From Candidatus Magasanikiibacteriota bacterium (GTDB lineage: Bacteria; Patescibacteriota; Patescibacteriia; Magasanikbacterales; GWA2-37-8), in contig CAIOJG010000123.1 of assembly GCA_903858555.1 (NCBI GenBank), positions 1 to 13,517 of the forward strand: DNA of 13,517 nucleotides. The letters run 5' to 3'. Shown here piece after piece: positions 12,486 to 13,517 of the stretch. Position numbers and translations under genes: made by a program. Below the pieces are notes generated by a model. That model was given only the letters and a program-made list of their open reading frames with translations, was not told where the DNA came from and ran no database searches. How positions within the stretch are numbered: the first letter of the stretch is position 1; each line of letters opens with the position of its first letter.

Positions 12486-13472
12486 ATGGCCACAAAATTG
12501 CCGATTGATTGCGTATTGGCACTTACTTACAATTGCAATGCGCGCTGCACCATGTGTGATATTTGGAAAATAAAAAATTCTCCAGAATTGACGTTGGAAG
12601 ATATCGCTAAATTGCCGGATTCTCTGCGTGACGTAAATCTTTCTGGTGGTGAACCATTTTTGCGTAAAGATTTACCGGAGATTGTGGCGGCGGTACGTCA
12701 GGCTTGTCCTAAAGCCCGAATGGTAATTTCCACCAATGGTTTTTTGACACCGGTGATAGATAAAGCAATGGAAAAGATTTTGAAGATTGCGCCAGATATT
12801 GGGGTGGCGGTATCTATCGATGGCATTGGGGAGATGCACAATACCGTGCGTGGAATTCCGGGTGGATTTGATCGTTGTATGGAAACGGTGCGTGTCTTAA
12901 AACAAAAAGGCATGACCAATTTGCGTTTGGGCTTTACGATTACTCCGGAAAATGTGGAGCACTTCGCTAAAGTTTATGATTTGACGCGTGAACTGGGAAT
13001 TGAGTTTACTCATAGTTTTGCTCAGAGCAGTGAATTTTATTTTGGTGGCAAACAAAATGTAAACAATCCTGATCCGGTAGTTTTGAAAAAAGCGTATAAA
13101 CATATTATCAATAGCGAGCTCAAGAGCTGGAATTTAAAACGCTGGTTGCGTGCTTATTTTGCTAGTGGAATGTGCCGGTTTATTACGGAAAAAAATCCGG
13201 TGCTAGATAATGCTCCCGGTCGTGACTTTTTCTTTTTGGATCCGACTGGTGATATTTATCCGTCCGTGGTGCATAATATGATTTTAGGAAATATCCGTAA
13301 AGTGACAAATTTTGCCGAGTTTTGGCAAAGTGAAGAAGTGGAAAAGCGCCGCGTCAAAGTAGACGCGATGAAAACTCCGGTTTGGATGATTTGCACCGCG
13401 CGTACGGCTTTGTATCGCCATCCGTTTAGTGTGGTTGGTTGGATTGTGAAAAATAAATTATTTGGTTATTAA
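12486..13472 (+). CDS. Radical SAM protein with short SPASM/Twitch-like tail (328 aa)
   Basis: The N-terminal CNARCTMC (C17, C21, C24) is the CxxxCxxC that binds the SAM-cleaving [4Fe-4S] cluster. SGGEPF at about residues 55-60 is the SAM-binding GGE motif, and VAVSIDGIGEMHNTVRG and the ISTNG strand fit the MoaA-like barrel. The C-terminal part resembles a SPASM region (LDPTGDIYPSVVHNMILGNI) but has only two obvious cysteines (about C229 and C303), too few for a full auxiliary-cluster domain. Substrate unknown. It is 2 bases ahead of a GT4 glycosyltransferase and divergent from a ligase-like gene, so it may modify a sugar, lipid carrier or surface polymer (inference). No SD, AT-rich codons, TAA stop, as elsewhere in the flanks. 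Confidence 0.88.
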   Translation: MATKLPIDCVLALTYNCNARCTMCDIWKIKNSPELTLEDIAKLPDSLRDVNLSGGEPFLRKDLPEIVAAVRQACPKARMVISTNGFLTPVIDKAMEKILKIAPDIGVAVSIDGIGEMHNTVRGIPGGFDRCMETVRVLKQKGMTNLRLGFTITPENVEHFAKVYDLTRELGIEFTHSFAQSSEFYFGGKQNVNNPDPVVLKKAYKHIINSELKSWNLKRWLRAYFASGMCRFITEKNPVLDNAPGRDFFFLDPTGDIYPSVVHNMILGNIRKVTNFAEFWQSEEVEKRRVKVDAMKTPVWMICTARTALYRHPFSVVGWIVKNKLFGY

Positions 13473-13474
13473 TT

Positions 13475-13517
13475 ATGCGTATTGTTTTGGTCAATAAATT
13501 TTGGTATCAGCGCGGGG
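13475..13517 (+). CDS. Start of a GT4-family glycosyltransferase (partial)
   Basis: ATG 13475 follows the radical SAM stop by 2 bases and the frame runs off the window after 14 codons: MRIVLVNKFWYQRG. This closely matches the first beta strand and glycine-rich loop of GT-B fold, family 4 glycosyltransferases, which often begin with M-[RK]-I-L-x-V-N-x-[FY]-x-x-P-x-G-G. The tight spacing implies co-transcription with the radical SAM gene in a glycan-assembly operon. Confidence 0.65.
   Translation, partial: MRIVLVNKFWYQRG

Noticed and set aside
1..13517. Alternative genetic code (TGA as glycine, as in some CPR lineages)
   Set aside because: TGA is used as a stop at 8030 and is not needed internally in any gene; glycine uses GGN throughout.

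Overview
The window is a compositional mosaic. Its outer parts (1-5735 and about 11006-13517) are AT-rich, about 37% GC in a line I counted. Genes there are tightly packed, lack Shine-Dalgarno (SD) sequences, have short or near-zero leaders, and stop with TAA or TAG. The gene content is a small helical protein, a giant coiled-coil membrane protein, an O-antigen-ligase-type protein, a radical SAM protein and the start of a GT4 glycosyltransferase. Together this suggests an uncultivated low-GC bacterium, most likely Candidate Phyla Radiation/Patescibacteria. That assignment is inference from style and families; there is no marker gene. The standard code fits: TGA is a normal stop and glycines are GGN.

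Left flank (1-5735): the end of a membrane protein, a 104-aa protein, a 62-aa protein and a 1651-aa protein lie on the + strand with gaps of 23, 6 and 12 bases, and are closed by a strong intrinsic terminator. This looks like one operon for a large membrane-anchored assembly.

Centre (about 5781-11035): an island of three + strand genes whose coding sequence is GC-rich (63-67% in lines I counted), with strong preference for C/G-ending codons and good SD sequences. They encode (i) a zinc-ribbon, single-TM protein with a repetitive extracytoplasmic tail, (ii) a small secreted protein with the alternation of an outer-membrane beta-barrel, and (iii) a 761-aa lipoprotein made of 23 tandem cysteine-rich modules of a kind common in Myxococcota and related diderms. 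The spacers between these genes are long (roughly 200-610 bases), only about 45% GC, and packed with stable hairpins, including UUCG and GAAA loops, a 21-bp stem and a multibranch fold. One consensus promoter (TTGACA-17-TAATAT) starts the island and one U-tract terminator ends it, so the simplest reading is a single transcript of about 5.2 kb with highly structured RNA before every gene. Short motifs recur between the spacers.

Right flank (11006-13517): a minus-strand O-antigen ligase/polymerase-like protein is divergent from a radical SAM protein followed directly by a GT4 glycosyltransferase. This is a cell-surface glycan locus; the two divergent -10 boxes lie almost on the start codons.

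The main candidate for something undescribed is the central island: surface-protein genes of diderm type, separated by large structured RNAs matching no RNA class I recognise, inside an apparently CPR-like chromosome. Recent transfer from a diderm partner, a mobile cassette, and misassembly all remain possible.
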